Shown piece after piece: positions 34,941 to 41,598 of a stretch of DNA of 41,598 bases. Below the pieces are notes generated by a model. The model saw nothing but the letters and a program-made list of their open reading frames with translations. It was not told where the DNA came from and did no database searches. A program made the position numbers and the translations under genes. Source of the DNA: Pseudomonadota bacterium (GTDB lineage: Bacteria > Pseudomonadota > Alphaproteobacteria > Sphingomonadales > SMXR01). Each line of letters opens with the position of its first letter. Position 1 is the first letter of the stretch. Where the stretch lies: contig JADFIA010000017.1 of NCBI GenBank assembly GCA_022566895.1, forward strand, positions 1 to 41,598. The letters are read 5' to 3'.

Positions 34941-35543
34941 ATGGCCCGACATTTTCATGACCATCAAATCGTAGTGGCCAGCCACAACCCGGGCAAGGTG
35001 CGCGAGATTTCGGATCTTTTTCGGCCGTGCGGCATCGAAGTTCTGGCCGCCAAGGAACTCGGTCTCGATGAGCCCGAGGAGACCGGCACTACATTCCTTG
35101 AAAACGCGACGCTAAAGGCCAAGGCGAGCGCCGAGGCGTCTGGTTTGCCGTCCTTGGCCGACGATTCGGGGCTGGTGGTGCCGGCGCTGGGCGGGGCTCC
35201 CGGGGTTCATTCGGCGCGCTGGGCCGGGCCCGAGCGGGACTTTGATCTGGCCATGGAGCGGCTTTTCAAAGAACTGGGCGATGGGAACCGCTCGGCCCAT
35301 TTTGTCTGTTCGTTGGTGCTGGCCTGGCCGGATGGTCATTTAGAGTGCTTTGAAGGACAGGTCCTGGGAACCCTGGTTTGGCCAAGACGAGGTGGCTACG
35401 GCTTCGGATACGACCCCATTTTCCTGGCCGAGGGGGAGGACCAGACCTTCGGCGAAATGGAGGCCGAAAAAAAACACCGGATCAGCCACCGGGCCGAGGC
35501 CTTTCGGCAGCTTGTCTCGGCCTGTTTCAAGACCGGTGAATAA
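34941..35543 (+). CDS. rdgB: Non-canonical purine NTP pyrophosphatase (RdgB/HAM1)
   Basis: Hydrolyses dITP, ITP and XTP to the monophosphates, keeping deaminated purines out of DNA. 200 residues. Motifs: [13 protein letters not shown] (substrate-binding SHNxxK), [37 protein letters not shown] with the catalytic aspartate, and the C-terminal [12 protein letters not shown] and [11 protein letters not shown]. It lies 4 bases after rph and its end is nearly joined to hemW, matching the common rph-rdgB-hemW order. Confidence 0.96.
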   Translation: MARHFHDHQIVVASHNPGKVREISDLFRPCGIEVLAAKELGLDEPEETGTTFLENATLKAKASAEASGLPSLADDSGLVVPALGGAPGVHSARWAGPERDFDLAMERLFKELGDGNRSAHFVCSLVLAWPDGHLECFEGQVLGTLVWPRRGGYGFGYDPIFLAEGEDQTFGEMEAEKKHRISHRAEAFRQLVSACFKTGE

Positions 35544-35544
35544 C

Positions 35545-36723
35545 GTGGGCTCGCACCGAAAAGTAAAACCATCGCCAATCGCCGTTTATGTACATTGGCC
35601 GTTTTGCGAATCCAAATGCCCCTACTGCGATTTCAACATCCATGTGCGTGAAGCGGTCGATGCGGATGCCTTCACCGCGGCCTACCTGAAGGAGCTCGAT
35701 CATTTTGCTGAACTGGTGTCCGGGGCGACCTGTACAAGCATCTTCTTTGGCGGCGGCACACCAAGCCTGATGCCGGCGTCCGCCGTCGCCGCCATCATCG
35801 AGCGGATCCTCAAGCGATGGCCAGCTGCGGATTTGCCGGAGATAACGCTGGAGGCCAACCCTACGAGCGTCGAGGCGAGCCGCTTTCGTGATTACCGGCA
35901 AGCCGGTGTAAACCGGCTGTCGGTTGGCGTTCAGTCGTTAAGGGATGAATCCTTGAAAATGCTGGGCCGGGGCCACGATGCCGCCGAGGCCAGGCGGGCC
36001 ATGCATCTGGCCCTTGAAATCTTTGCCCGGGTCAATTTCGATTTGATTTACGCCCGTCCGGGTCAGACAACAACCGAATGGCAGGGCGAACTCGAGGAGG
36101 TCCTGGGATATGGGGCTGGTCATCTCTCGCTCTACCAGTTGACCATCGAGCGCGGAACGGCGTTCTATGCCGCCCAGAAGCGCGGCGAGCTTGTCGTTCC
36201 CGATGAAGACACAGCGCTTGCCCTTTACGATCTGACCCAGAACGTGACCACCAGGGCCGGACTGCCGGCCTACGAGATTTCAAACCATGCCCGCGCCGGC
36301 GAGGAGTGCCGGCACAATCTCAATTACTGGAACGGCGGCGCCTATATCGGCATCGGCCCTGGCGCCCACGGCCGGTTCGGGGGATTTGGCGCGGCACCTT
36401 GGTTGGCCAGCTCGCTGCCAAGAAGTCCGGAGAGGTGGCTGAAAGCGGTCGATAAAGCGGACTGGGGGGTCGGCGACCTGATCCGCTTGTCGAGTCGGCA
36501 GCGGGCACTCGAGATCCTGATGATGGGCCTGCGGCTCGCGAGCGGGATCGACAAGGCCCGCTTTGCGGCCGCTGCCGGCGTCCCCGTTGAGGAGATTTTG
36601 TCCGCTGCGGCAACCGCAAGGGCTGCCGAATCTCAACTTCTGGAAAACCATCAGGACCGTATCGTAGTAACGCCAAAAGGGCGGCGGGTACTCGACCGGC
36701 TCTTGGTTGAAATTGTTGCCTGA
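35545..36723 (+). CDS. hemW: Radical SAM family haem chaperone HemW
   Basis: Radical SAM protein of the coproporphyrinogen III oxidase-like group; HemW binds haem and is thought to deliver it to respiratory proteins, and is not a true HemN. 392 residues. The cluster motif is CESKCPYCDF (C-x3-C-x2-C, then F), followed by SIFFGGGTPSLM and the RLSVGVQSL segment. The C-terminal HemN-like domain is complete. The N-terminus is uncertain: GTG at 35545 follows GGTGA and the rdgB stop; GTG at 35536 overlaps the rdgB end. The frame is open far into rdgB but this part is a shadow. Confidence 0.93.
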   Translation: MGSHRKVKPSPIAVYVHWPFCESKCPYCDFNIHVREAVDADAFTAAYLKELDHFAELVSGATCTSIFFGGGTPSLMPASAVAAIIERILKRWPAADLPEITLEANPTSVEASRFRDYRQAGVNRLSVGVQSLRDESLKMLGRGHDAAEARRAMHLALEIFARVNFDLIYARPGQTTTEWQGELEEVLGYGAGHLSLYQLTIERGTAFYAAQKRGELVVPDEDTALALYDLTQNVTTRAGLPAYEISNHARAGEECRHNLNYWNGGAYIGIGPGAHGRFGGFGAAPWLASSLPRSPERWLKAVDKADWGVGDLIRLSSRQRALEILMMGLRLASGIDKARFAAAAGVPVEEILSAAATARAAESQLLENHQDRIVVTPKGRRVLDRLLVEIVA

Positions 36724-36726
36724 GGT

Positions 36727-38049
36727 CTATTGGTCGAAGGACACAGGGGCGGCCGATACGGTCCGGAAACCGTCCGGGCGAATCTCGAGGACGGCCAAAC
36801 CACGCTCGGCCGTGCCATTTCGGCGGAAGCGGAAGATACCATCGACGCCACTGAAGCCATTCGGGTCGAACAGCAGATAGTCCGAGAACCTGTCGCGACG
36901 AACTTCATGCCGGGCCAGGATGGCGACCAGAGACATGGCATCGTAACCAAGGCTGGCGATCCGCACCGGCCGGTAGCCGAAGGTGGTCTCGAAACGCTTG
37001 AGAAAGTCGCTGGAAAGCTCAGCCGGTGCCCCGGCGAACCAGGCCCCTTCGAGCGACGGCTCAAGACGCAGATCCGCATCGTCCCAAAGGCCAGTTCCCA
37101 AAAAATGAACATCCTTCGGATCGACCTCGTAAAAAGAGAGCATCGGCGCCAGAGATCGAATGAGTTCCCCGCCCTCCGGGACCAGGACCGCACCAAATCC
37201 GGGTCCCTCTAGGGTCTCCAGATGTTTCAGAGACTCGAGAATTTGGTCCGCCAGATCATCGTCCAACCGCTTTAGGAAGGCAGTCTCGCGAAGATAGGCG
37301 CGGTGGCGCTCGTCGTAATTAGCCAGACGTTTGACCGGATCCGCAGTCTCCTGGGGGTCACGGACGTAAAGCTCGATGCCGACCACAGTGCCGTTGGATT
37401 TGCGAACGCTGTCGAACAAGCTGCGCATTACTTTCTCGCCGTAAGGCGAAACCGGGATCAGGCCGGCAAACTTCGAGGTGCCGCTGGCGGCGGCAAACGA
37501 AACGACCCGGCGAATCTCATCCTCGGGCAGGAAACTCAACAACAACACGTCGTTGGAGGCGACGCTGCGGTCGTTCGAAAAACCGATAAGCTTCAGCTTG
37601 GCCGACTTGACGATCGGCGCCGCCGCCGCGATCGATTCGGCGAATAACGGCCCAATGACAATCTCGGGGTCTGACTTTATCGCCTCCCGGGCTGCTGTGG
37701 CGGCACCGGAGGCCGTGCCTAGCGTATCGAAGGGCAACAGGCGCAGCCGCGGATCAAAGGCGTCAAACAGGGCCATACTCATGGCATCAAAAAGCGCCTG
37801 GCCGGTCGGGGCACTTTCGCCACTTAGCGGCAAAAGGACCGCGACTCGTACTTCGTCCTGGCCGAACTGGGAGGAATCCACCGGCAGAAACTGTCTGTCG
37901 GACCGCCGGATTCGGCTGGACTGGGTTGCTGTTGGCGCGCTCAGCATGGTGACTGCTGCCAGCGGCTCGCTTGTGCCATCCGTGCACGCCGCAGCGACAA
38001 GCGCCAACAGCATGACGGCAAGAGCAGGAGATCTCATACTGTTCGCCAT
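36727..38049 (-). CDS. LpoA-like penicillin-binding protein activator / periplasmic ligand-binding lipoprotein
   Basis: About 440 residues with a periplasmic binding-protein type I fold: VRVAVLLPLSGESAPTGQALFDAMSMALFDA at the start of the domain, then EIVIGPLFAESIAAAAPIV and GLIPVSPYGEKVMRSLF. Such proteins encoded next to rsmI and yraN correspond to LpoA, the outer-membrane activator of PBP1A, though without its TPR N-terminal domain. A signal peptide precedes a possible lipobox (VAAAC, cysteine about residue 22). Start could be ATG 38049 or 38037; the open frame to 38130 would overlap the region before rsmI. Divergent from rsmI and convergent with hemW. Confidence 0.85.
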   Translation of the reverse strand: MANSMRSPALAVMLLALVAAACTDGTSEPLAAVTMLSAPTATQSSRIRRSDRQFLPVDSSQFGQDEVRVAVLLPLSGESAPTGQALFDAMSMALFDAFDPRLRLLPFDTLGTASGAATAAREAIKSDPEIVIGPLFAESIAAAAPIVKSAKLKLIGFSNDRSVASNDVLLLSFLPEDEIRRVVSFAAASGTSKFAGLIPVSPYGEKVMRSLFDSVRKSNGTVVGIELYVRDPQETADPVKRLANYDERHRAYLRETAFLKRLDDDLADQILESLKHLETLEGPGFGAVLVPEGGELIRSLAPMLSFYEVDPKDVHFLGTGLWDDADLRLEPSLEGAWFAGAPAELSSDFLKRFETTFGYRPVRIASLGYDAMSLVAILARHEVRRDRFSDYLLFDPNGFSGVDGIFRFRRNGTAERGLAVLEIRPDGFRTVSAAPVSFDQ

Positions 38050-38145
38050 AGGCAAAAGGGTCCGCTTCGATATAGTCTTGTACAGCGCATCGCTCGGGCC
38101 CGGCAGCCCCAAGGGTTGCTTACTCGACAATCGGGGTCTCTCGCA

Positions 38146-39000
38146 ATGACCGAAACCGTAGAATTGAAATCCGGCCTTTATGTGACAGCCACCCCGATCG
38201 GCAACCTCAAGGACATTACGCTAAGGGCCTTGGAGGTCCTAAAAGCGGTCGATATTATTGCCTGCGAAGATACGCGGGTCAGCGGCAAGCTGTTGAGCCA
38301 CTATGGCATAAGGACCAAGCTTGCGCCCTATCACGAACACAATGCGGCGCGTGTGCGCCCGCGGCTTCTGGCCCGGCTTGGCGACGGCGGGCGGGTGGCC
38401 CTCATTTCGGATGCCGGCACACCGCTGATTTCCGATCCCGGCATGAAATTGGTCGCCGAGGCCCGCGAACAGGGCTTCTACGTAACTACGATACCGGGGG
38501 CAAGCGCGGTTCTCTGCAGCCTTGCGGCGGCGGGTCTGCCTTCGGACCGGTTTACATTTCTTGGATTCGTCCCCCACAAGGACCGGGCTCGGGCGCATCT
38601 GCTGGACGAAGCGCAGCTGATCGCCGGGACGCTCATCTTTTTCGAGAGTGCAAGGCGGCTTCCGGCCACCTTAAAGGCCATGGAGCGAGCTTTTGGCGCC
38701 ATCCGCAGAGTGGCGCTTTGTCGCGAGATGACCAAGATGTACGAAGAGGTTCTGATCCTGCCGCTGGGCCAGATGCGGGCCGACATCGAAGGCCGACCGT
38801 CGCTTAAGGGTGAAATCGTTATCCTCGTGGCCCCCGCCCCGGCCGCCGCTACCGACCAGGAAAAACTCGACCAGGCACTTGCAGAGGCCCTTCAAAACCT
38901 CTCGGTTCGCGAGGCGGCGACCGCCATCGCCTATGCAACCGGCTTGCCGCGGCGCCGGATTTACACGCGGGCGCTGGAGCTCAAAGAGGCGGGGAAATGA
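38146..39000 (+). CDS. rsmI: 16S rRNA (cytidine1402-2'-O)-methyltransferase RsmI
   Basis: SAM-dependent methyltransferase acting on C1402 in the ribosomal decoding centre. 284 residues. It opens with LYVTATPIGNLKDITLRALEVLKAVDIIACEDTR, split here as the TATPIGNL and CEDTR signatures; ALISDAGTPLISDPG and TIPGASAVLCSLAAAGLPSDRF follow. An in-frame ATG at 38116 is less likely than 38146, which gives the usual start length. Its stop overlaps the yraN start by 4 bases (ATGA). Confidence 0.96.
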   Translation: MTETVELKSGLYVTATPIGNLKDITLRALEVLKAVDIIACEDTRVSGKLLSHYGIRTKLAPYHEHNAARVRPRLLARLGDGGRVALISDAGTPLISDPGMKLVAEAREQGFYVTTIPGASAVLCSLAAAGLPSDRFTFLGFVPHKDRARAHLLDEAQLIAGTLIFFESARRLPATLKAMERAFGAIRRVALCREMTKMYEEVLILPLGQMRADIEGRPSLKGEIVILVAPAPAAATDQEKLDQALAEALQNLSVREAATAIAYATGLPRRRIYTRALELKEAGK

Positions 39001-39371
39001 CCCGGTCCTCGCAAAAACGCAGGGCCGCCTACCGTCGCGGCACCAAGGGCGAAGTCCGGGCGGCGGCATTGCTGCGGCTTAAAGGTTATCGCATTCTAGA
39101 GCGCCGCTGGCGGTCGCCGGTCGGCGAGGTAGATTTGATCGCAAAAAAGCGCGACACGCTTGTCTTTATTGAGGTCAAAGCACGCGCCTCGCTTAGAGAT
39201 GCCGCCGAATCGATTGTTGAGCGTCAGCGCCAGAGAATCTCCCGGGCCGCCGAAGCCTATCTGGCATATCATCCCGATCTCAAGTTCGAAAACGTACGTT
39301 TCGACGCCATTCTTGTAGCGCCGGGACGCTGGCCGCGGCATATCGAGGCCGCCTGGATGAGCGCAAAATGA
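38997..39371 (+). CDS. yraN: UPF0102 family protein YraN
   Basis: 124-residue protein of the YraN/UPF0102 family, which has an endonuclease-like (restriction-enzyme-like) fold; its function is not established. The motif pattern RRGTKGEVRAAALLRLKGYRILERRWR, split as GTKGE and AALLRLKGYRILERRWR, then GEVDLIAKKRDTLVFIEVKAR with the E-D-E-x-K core, is intact. It is coupled to rsmI by a 4-base overlap, the widespread lpoA/rsmI/yraN neighbourhood. Confidence 0.93.
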   Translation: MTRSSQKRRAAYRRGTKGEVRAAALLRLKGYRILERRWRSPVGEVDLIAKKRDTLVFIEVKARASLRDAAESIVERQRQRISRAAEAYLAYHPDLKFENVRFDAILVAPGRWPRHIEAAWMSAK

Positions 39372-39450
39372 GCCGCGAGGCGATTGTGCGCCGGCCCTCC
39401 GGGGGGCTATAACGGTCCACACCGACGGCAATAGGGAGCAGATCAAAGAA

Positions 39451-40401
39451 ATGGCCGCATCAACCCTCAAAGTGGCGATCCAGGCCGACCCGCTCGAACA
39501 TGTGGACATCGAGGCCGACAGCACTTTCGCGCTGGCCCTTGAAGCCCAAGCACGCGGTCACCAGCTTTTTCATTATTCGCCCAAGTGCCTGAGTTTCGAA
39601 GACGGCGATGTGCGGGCCTTGGCCCGGCGGTTTACGGTGCGCCGGAAAGCTGGCCATCATATCGATCTCGAGGCGGCAGAAGTGCTCGACCTGACGACCT
39701 TCGACGTGGTGTTGATGCGCCAGGACCCGCCTTTCGATATGGCCTATATCACGGCGACGCATATCCTGGAGCATATCCAGCCGGGCACACTCGTGGTGAA
39801 CGATCCGGTGGAAGTGCGAAACGCACCCGAAAAGCTGTTCGTGACCCATTTCAAAGAGCTGATGCCGCCGACCCTGATCTCCAATCAGCGCCGGGAGATC
39901 GACGCTTTCAGGGCCGAGCACGGCGATATCATCTTAAAGCCCCTTTACGGCAACGGCGGCTTCGGGGTGTTCAGGGTGCGGTCGGACGATGAAAACTACG
40001 GGGCGCTACTTGAAATGTTCAGCCAGTTCTACAAAGAGCCGCTGATGGCCCAACGCTACATTCCCGAAAACCAGGCCGGCGACAAGCGGATCATTCTCGT
40101 GGACGGCAAGGCGGCCGGGGCCATCAACCGGGTGCCGATCGAAGGCGAGATCCGGGCCAACCTTCACGTCGGCGCCAAAGCGGAGAAGACCGAACTGACC
40201 AAGCGTGATATTGAGATATGCGAGGCCATCGGCCCCGAACTGGCCCGCCGCGGGCTGTTGTTCGTCGGCATCGACGTGATCGGCGACTATCTGACCGAAA
40301 TCAACGTCACCTCGCCGACCGGCATTCAGGAGATCCGCCGCCTGGATGGCACCGACCTCGCGGCCCAAATCTGGGACGCCATCGAAGCCAAACTCGCCTG
40401 A
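39451..40401 (+). CDS. gshB: Glutathione synthetase
   Basis: ATP-grasp ligase that joins gamma-glutamylcysteine and glycine. 316 residues. Visible are KVAIQADPLEHVDIEADSTFALALEA, cut as QADPLEHV and DSTFALALEAQ; VVLMRQDPPFDMAYITATHILE; the ATP-grasp loop LKPLYGNGGFGVFRV; and EINVTSPTGIQEI near the end with the Mg-binding residues. It follows yraN after 79 bases with AAAGAA and a more distant GGGAG before the ATG. The rsmI-yraN-gshB order is conserved in proteobacteria. Confidence 0.96.
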   Translation: MAASTLKVAIQADPLEHVDIEADSTFALALEAQARGHQLFHYSPKCLSFEDGDVRALARRFTVRRKAGHHIDLEAAEVLDLTTFDVVLMRQDPPFDMAYITATHILEHIQPGTLVVNDPVEVRNAPEKLFVTHFKELMPPTLISNQRREIDAFRAEHGDIILKPLYGNGGFGVFRVRSDDENYGALLEMFSQFYKEPLMAQRYIPENQAGDKRIILVDGKAAGAINRVPIEGEIRANLHVGAKAEKTELTKRDIEICEAIGPELARRGLLFVGIDVIGDYLTEINVTSPTGIQEIRRLDGTDLAAQIWDAIEAKLA

Positions 40402-40425
40402 CTCAGCACAAAAAAGGAAATCACC

Positions 40426-40785
40426 ATGAACGTGGTCAGCCTCGATAAGCTTTTTGCCCGGCTCGATGAGTGCTGGGCCCCCAAGATCGTCGCCCGCATC
40501 AACGATATGGAAGTCAAGATCGCACGCCTCGACGGCGCGTTCGACTGGCACAGCCACCCGGAGACCGAGGAATTGTTCCTGGTGCACAGGGGCAAACTGA
40601 CCATCCATTACCGCGATCACAGCGTCCATCTGGGCGCCGGCGATATCCACGTGGTCCCGAAGGGCGCCGAACACAAGCCCGAGGCGAATTCACCATGCGA
40701 GGTTGTTTTGCTCGAACCCAAGGGGACGCGCAACACCGGCGACGTGCAGACCGCGCGCACGCGCACCGCCGGTGATTGGACCTGA
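40426..40785 (+). CDS. Cupin domain protein
   Basis: 119-residue single-domain cupin. Motif 1 is DWHSHPETEELFLVHRG (H-x-H, then E and G), and motif 2 is GDIHVVPKGAEHKPEA with a final histidine, so a 3-His/1-Glu metal site is possible. Small stand-alone cupins cover many activities (isomerases, dioxygenases, sensors), so no reaction is assigned. AAGGAAAT precedes the ATG. It lies 24 bases after gshB and 69 bases before the YifB-type gene, so it may be co-transcribed with gshB. Confidence 0.85.
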   Translation: MNVVSLDKLFARLDECWAPKIVARINDMEVKIARLDGAFDWHSHPETEELFLVHRGKLTIHYRDHSVHLGAGDIHVVPKGAEHKPEANSPCEVVLLEPKGTRNTGDVQTARTRTAGDWT

Positions 40786-40854
40786 GCATTTACTAATCCC
40801 CGGAAGCCGTCTATCTTGCGCTTTGTGGTTGTGTCACATTGAGCTGGTTTTTGG

Positions 40855-41598
40855 ATGGTTGCCCATATTAATACGGTTGCCTTTTTAGGCCTCGAGGCGC
40901 GGCCTGTTGAGGTACAGGTGCAGATGTCGGGCGGTCTGCCGGCCTTCACGCTCGTCGGTCTGCCGGACAAGGCGGTGGCCGAATCCCGCGAGCGCGTGCG
41001 GGCCGCATTGACGGCGATCGGGCTGTCGTTGCCGTCAAAGCGCATCACTATCAACCTGTCGTCGGCCGATCTGCCGAAGGAGGGCAGCCACTTTGATCTG
41101 CCGATCGCTTTGGGCCTTCTCGTGGCGATGGACGTTGTCGGCGAGGATCAACTGATCGATAAACTGATTATCGGCGAGCTGGGGCTCGATGCCGGCATCC
41201 AGCCGGTACCAGGGGTTCTGCTGGCGGCGCTGCATGCCTCGAACCGCGACCTGGGGCTGGTGTGCCCCGAAGCCTGCGGCACCGACGCGGCCTGGGCCGG
41301 TCGGATCGAGATCTTGGCGCCGGGCAGTCTATTGCAGCTACTTAATCATCTCAAAGGCACCCAGGTGCTTTCGCCGCCCAAGCCGGGCATCGTCGAGGAT
41401 GAACAGGTGCTGCCGGACTTGAAGGAAATCAAAGGCCAGGAGACCGCCAAGCGAGCCCTCGAGGTGGCTGCTGGCGGCGGCCATCACCTTTTGATGATCG
41501 GTCCGCCGGGAGCCGGAAAATCAATGCTGGCAGCGCGGTTCCCGGGCATCCTGCCACCGCTGACGCCGCAGGAGGCCCTGGAGGTCTCGATGGTCGCC
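40855..41598 (+). CDS. YifB/ComM family Mg chelatase-like AAA+ ATPase, partial
   Basis: The gene is cut by the right edge; 248 codons are visible. The N-terminus has the ComM/YifB signature ([20 protein letters not shown], then [22 protein letters not shown] and [24 protein letters not shown]), a Lon-like fold. [29 protein letters not shown] leads into the Walker A motif GPPGAGKS near residue 225. ComM acts as a hexameric helicase promoting branch migration during natural transformation in some bacteria; in others its role is open. The start ATG at 40855 has no strong ribosome binding site. Confidence 0.93.
   Translation, partial: MVAHINTVAFLGLEARPVEVQVQMSGGLPAFTLVGLPDKAVAESRERVRAALTAIGLSLPSKRITINLSSADLPKEGSHFDLPIALGLLVAMDVVGEDQLIDKLIIGELGLDAGIQPVPGVLLAALHASNRDLGLVCPEACGTDAAWAGRIEILAPGSLLQLLNHLKGTQVLSPPKPGIVEDEQVLPDLKEIKGQETAKRALEVAAGGGHHLLMIGPPGAGKSMLAARFPGILPPLTPQEALEVSMVA

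Noticed and set aside
1-41598. CRISPR array, insertion sequence, prophage, rRNA or tRNA gene
   Set aside because: Reading both strands I saw no regularly spaced repeats, transposase, integrase, phage gene or recognisable structural RNA; nearly all sequence is explained by core genes.

Overview
The window is a 41.6 kb stretch of an alphaproteobacterial chromosome (moderately high GC), most likely the replication-origin region. The evidence is gene content and order: parB-parA-rsmG-mnmG-mnmE, rho, hemJ-hemH-hemE facing a DUF299 kinase/phosphorylase (the hemE/RP001 pair that flanks the origin in Caulobacter and Rickettsia), then coaE-dnaQ, secB, fxsA, a Tim44-like gene, mltA, smr and hslUV. Alphaproteobacterial families such as DUF3576 and HemJ agree. 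A Rhodospirillales-like lineage is my guess; the sequence alone does not fix it.

Layout. Positions 1-5214: an exported protein cut by the left edge, a DUF3576 lipoprotein, then leuS-lptE-holA. Positions 5232-10902: the minus-strand block parB, parA, rsmG, mnmG, mnmE, carrying two perfect parS sites at 7536-7551 and 9530-9545. Positions 11086-15585: ogt (plus strand), rho and the haem genes hemE-hemH-hemJ. Positions 15586-15903: an AT-rich gap with several DnaA boxes, the predicted oriC. Positions 15904-18106: ppsR-type regulator, coaE and dnaQ, read away from oriC. Positions 18125-23709: secB, fxsA, Tim44-like, mltA, smr, hslU-hslV. Positions 23837-28363: HIT protein, PfkB kinase, EI24 membrane protein, a proline-rich lipoprotein, nth and dapB. 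Positions 28487-34089: the heat-shock region dnaJ, dnaK, a PCuAC copper chaperone, grpE and hrcA. Positions 34223-41598: rph, rdgB, hemW, an LpoA-like protein, rsmI, yraN, gshB, a cupin and the start of a YifB/ComM ATPase.

How it fits together. From oriC, the genes on each side mostly point away from the origin for several kilobases, with ParABS 6-8 kb to the left, so initiation, segregation and core RNA-modification genes are grouped. The protein quality-control genes (dnaK, hslVU) have near-consensus alphaproteobacterial RpoH promoters in front of them; hrcA-grpE appears to use a sigma70-type promoter, and no CIRCE operator is visible.

I found no CRISPR array, transposon, prophage, rRNA or tRNA. 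I do not see a convincing undescribed multi-gene system. The most interesting content is the origin architecture, the parS sites read in the same frame as coding sequence, the divergent dnaK/PCuAC promoter with a palindromic -10, and several local deviations from the usual gene order.
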